The notes under the pieces were generated by a model that saw only the letters and a program-made list of their open reading frames with translations, was not told the DNA's origin and ran no database searches. DNA of 64,000 nucleotides, taken from NCBI RefSeq assembly GCF_035946055.1, contig NZ_CP108364.1:6882001-6946000 (forward strand), written 5' to 3'. This stretch comes from Streptomyces sp. NBC_01341. GTDB taxonomy: Bacteria > Actinomycetota > Actinomycetes > Streptomycetales > Streptomycetaceae. A program made the translations under genes and the position numbers. Below, piece after piece: positions 61,943 through 64,000 of the stretch; within the stretch, counting starts at the first letter, position 1, and every line of letters begins with the position of its first letter.

Positions 61943-63775
61943 TCAGACGCGCGGCACGTCGATCTTGTCGATGTCGGGCGCGTACCCGTCGCCGCTGTCG
62001 AAGGTGAGGGTGTTGCTGCCCGCCTTCAGTGTGACCGGCACGCTGATCGAGTCGACCGCCGACCAGCCACCGGTGGCGGGGAAGGCGGTGGCGACGGGCG
62101 CCTTGCCGTTGGCGGAGACACCGACCGACCGCGGGTCGCCCGAGGTGTAGGCGACCTTGACCAGGTAACGGCCCGCCTTGGCGACGACGACATCGGTGAA
62201 CTGCACCGCGCCGCCGACGTAGAGGTTGCCGACCTTCTTGCCGCCCGAGCACTCGTCACAGCCGGCGACCGACGCGTTGCCGGACAGCACGTTGGCCGGG
62301 GACTCGGCCTCGTACGCCGTGGTCCGGAGGCCGGGGACCTGCGGGGTCACGGTGAACAGCCGTGAGCCGTGCGCGGGGACGGCCTGGGTGATGCCGTCCT
62401 TGTAGCGGCCGAGGGACTCGCGGTTCCACACGTCACGCACGGAGGCCTGTCCCGTGAAGCCGAGAGCCTGCCAGTCCGCGGTCACCGGCGAAGGCGAGTC
62501 ACCCTGGTTGAACAGCGCGACGGTGTAGCTGCCGTCCGGGTTCTGGGAGGCCCAGACCTGCTCGTCGCCCACCGAGGTCACCGGCTTCGCGGGCCGGCCC
62601 GGCTGCTGGTTGATCGCCAGCACGTCGCGGTTGGTCATCAGCGACAGACCGTAGTCGTCCAGCTTGGTCAGGTCGTCGCCGCTGTACAGAGGGGACTTGG
62701 CGATCGCCCAGAGCGTCATGTAGCTCTGACGCTCCGCCTTGGTCAGACCGCTCATGGCCGCGTTGCCGACGTTGATCGAGTCCAGGTCGTTCCAGCCACC
62801 GGGACCGGCGTACCGGGTCCACCCGGGCGTGTCACGCCAGCGGTCCTCGACCGAGTTCTCCCACGACACCAGCGTGTTGCAGTAGCACTCGACGTCCGTG
62901 TCGACACGCCACCCGTTGGACGTGGCCTGCCAGTCCTTGGCGTGGCCGATGTCGAGCGACCACGAGATCTCGAGGTGGACGGGCCGCCCTGCGCCCTTGA
63001 TCGCCTTCTGCCAGGCGGCGACGTCGGCGCGGTTGTCGTAGTTGTCACCGCTCTTGAACGAGCCGGGGCCCACACCGTCGAGCTTGAGGAAGTCGTACCC
63101 CCAGTCCGCGATGAGCTGCGCCTGGGAGTCGACGTACTTCTGTGCGCACGGCTTCGAGAAGTCGATCTTGTACGAGCTGTCCCAGCCGTTGGTCGTCCGC
63201 AGGTCGCTGTAGACGATGTCCCCGGTGGTGCAGTCGTCGGTGTTCCAGATCCGCAGCTTGCCCTCGCCGTAGCCCTCCTTCTCCAGGCCCACGGGGAGGT
63301 AGATGCCGGCTTTCAGGCCCTTGCCGTGAATACGGTCCGCGACGGCCTTCATCCCGCTCGGGAAGCGTTCCGTGTCCGCCTTCTGGCGCCCGTACTCGTC
63401 GAACTCCGGGGCCCAGTCCCAGCCGCGCCACCAGCCGGCGTCGATGTTGACGTACTCGTAGCCGAACTTCTTCAGCTTGGACGCGAGGGCGTCCGTCTGC
63501 TTGTTGACGTTCTCTTCGGTCAGGTAGCTGTAGCTGCCCTTGGTGTTGACCCCCGGATACGAGGTGGTCTGAAGGCTCCAGCTGCTCCAGCCCATGAACG
63601 GCTTCTCGGCGGTGGCCGTCGTGCCGGTGGCGGCTTCCTTGACCGCGGGCACCTGGCTGTCGGTCTCTGCTCGGCCCTGGGCCGACGCCGGCGCGGCGAC
63701 GGCGAGGCCTGCGGTGACGGCGAGGACGAGCGCTGCGCGCACGGTTCTCGCGGCGGTGCGGGTGGATGGGCGCAT
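61943..63775 (-). CDS. Secreted glycoside hydrolase family 27 protein (alpha-galactosidase-like) with C-terminal CBM
   Basis: 610 aa. Signal peptide MRPSTRTAARTVRAALVLAV, then ASAQG. Catalytic (beta/alpha)8 barrel: PFMGWSSWSL at the first strand, YEYVNIDAGWWRG, DFLKLDGVGPG (expected nucleophile Asp), EISWSLDIGHAKDWQA, TLWAIAKSPLYSGDDL, then a beta-sandwich domain, and a C-terminal CBM35/6-type module (TTAYEAESPANVLSGNA..., ~475-610). GH27 retaining enzymes release alpha-galactose (or related beta-L-arabinopyranose). AGGAGG ten bases before ATG. It lies 56 bp after the ABC permease gene, so likely co-transcribed with sugar uptake. Confidence 0.93.
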   Translation of the reverse strand: MRPSTRTAARTVRAALVLAVTAGLAVAAPASAQGRAETDSQVPAVKEAATGTTATAEKPFMGWSSWSLQTTSYPGVNTKGSYSYLTEENVNKQTDALASKLKKFGYEYVNIDAGWWRGWDWAPEFDEYGRQKADTERFPSGMKAVADRIHGKGLKAGIYLPVGLEKEGYGEGKLRIWNTDDCTTGDIVYSDLRTTNGWDSSYKIDFSKPCAQKYVDSQAQLIADWGYDFLKLDGVGPGSFKSGDNYDNRADVAAWQKAIKGAGRPVHLEISWSLDIGHAKDWQATSNGWRVDTDVECYCNTLVSWENSVEDRWRDTPGWTRYAGPGGWNDLDSINVGNAAMSGLTKAERQSYMTLWAIAKSPLYSGDDLTKLDDYGLSLMTNRDVLAINQQPGRPAKPVTSVGDEQVWASQNPDGSYTVALFNQGDSPSPVTADWQALGFTGQASVRDVWNRESLGRYKDGITQAVPAHGSRLFTVTPQVPGLRTTAYEAESPANVLSGNASVAGCDECSGGKKVGNLYVGGAVQFTDVVVAKAGRYLVKVAYTSGDPRSVGVSANGKAPVATAFPATGGWSAVDSISVPVTLKAGSNTLTFDSGDGYAPDIDKIDVPRV

Positions 63776-63831
63776 GGGGAAATGGCCTCCTGCTGTCCGG
63801 TGAAGAGGGGAGGTGCGGGTGGGGAACGCGG

Positions 63832-64000
63832 CTACTTGCCCGAACCGATCGTCAGGCCGCTGATGAACTGGCGCTGCAGTGCGAAGTACACGATCAGCGT
63901 GGGGATGGCGGTCATCAGCGCGCCGGCCGCGATGAGGTTGGGATTGGTGAAGTACTCGCCCTGCAGGCTCGCGAGTGCCGAGGTGACGGGACGCTTGTCG
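63832..64000 (-). CDS. Carbohydrate ABC transporter permease, C-terminal end (runs off right edge)
   Basis: Last 55 codons. NLIAAGALMTAIPTLIVYFALQRQFISGLTIGSGK is the closing helix and QRxFxxGLTxGxxK tail of MalG-type sugar permeases. Substrate-binding protein, partner permease and probably a LacI regulator should lie to the right. Its adjacency to GH27/GH95 genes indicates import of galactose/fucose-bearing oligosaccharides; inferred. Confidence 0.88.
   Translation of the reverse strand, partial: DKRPVTSALASLQGEYFTNPNLIAAGALMTAIPTLIVYFALQRQFISGLTIGSGK

Noticed and set aside
59735..62365. 876-codon plus-strand frame over GH95/GH27
   Set aside because: Antisense to two clear glycoside hydrolases and without recognisable domains.
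1..64000. CRISPR arrays, insertion sequences or prophage genes
   Set aside because: No regularly spaced repeats, transposase, integrase or phage structural genes were seen.

Overview
The window reads as chromosomal DNA of a Streptomyces or close relative. It is strongly GC-rich by eye (not computed). GTG starts are common, Shine-Dalgarno sites are purine-rich, and many families are typical of streptomycetes: DUF6204, DIP1984, CsbD, actinobacterial IHF, paired GHKL ATPases, FUSC, and secreted CBM-bearing hydrolases. I found no CRISPR array, complete tRNA, rRNA, insertion sequence or prophage.

Left end, 1-5.2 kb, minus strand: a tightly packed natural-product operon that runs off the left edge. 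Its first gene is a carrier-protein/membrane/beta-helix protein like the C-terminal half of poly-amino-acid synthetases (Pls type). It overlaps by 4 bp a gene for a separate adenylation-carrier protein, followed by a TauD/TfdA-type dioxygenase. The layout suggests a Pls-like synthetase split into two proteins. 5.6-12.3 kb: DUF6204, an AEC transporter, a tandem pair of DUF4139 (MuiA-like) proteins, a lone TOPRIM protein and a UBP zinc finger.

12.7-30 kb: a polyprenyl synthetase, a perfect 46-bp palindrome just upstream of a methyltransferase gene, a FUSC exporter, DoxX, LysE, an arabinose-isomerase-like enzyme with a good promoter, a geranylgeranyl-reductase-like flavoprotein, two GHKL anti-sigma-type ATPases, a DHFR-like reductase, and a 1002-aa secreted fusion (PA14, beta-propeller, CBM, DUF1080) probably acting on 3-keto or related sugars.

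30-48 kb: housekeeping and stress genes with signs of decay. These include a DeoR regulator divergent from a nudK-like gene broken by a 1-nt frameshift, an aldo/keto reductase, an AI-2E-family transporter, an IHF paralogue, a PRC-barrel protein, a collapsed lipoprotein gene, a Na+/H+ antiporter, a phosphoesterase, a DksA/TraR-type zinc-finger protein, GNAT, an orphan type II thioesterase, DIP1984, a secreted endonuclease/exonuclease/phosphatase and an alpha/beta hydrolase. Many transcription units end in strong GC hairpins.

48-64 kb: CsbD, VOC, then a three-gene unit (unknown 329-aa protein, HSP90-family GHKL ATPase, 977-aa TPR-like protein) closed by a 17-bp-stem terminator. This unit is the best candidate for an undescribed system. 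The right end is a minus-strand carbohydrate locus: ABC sugar permease (partial), GH27, GH95 and a translationally coupled SGNH esterase, consistent with uptake and breakdown of alpha-galactosyl/fucosyl plant glycans.
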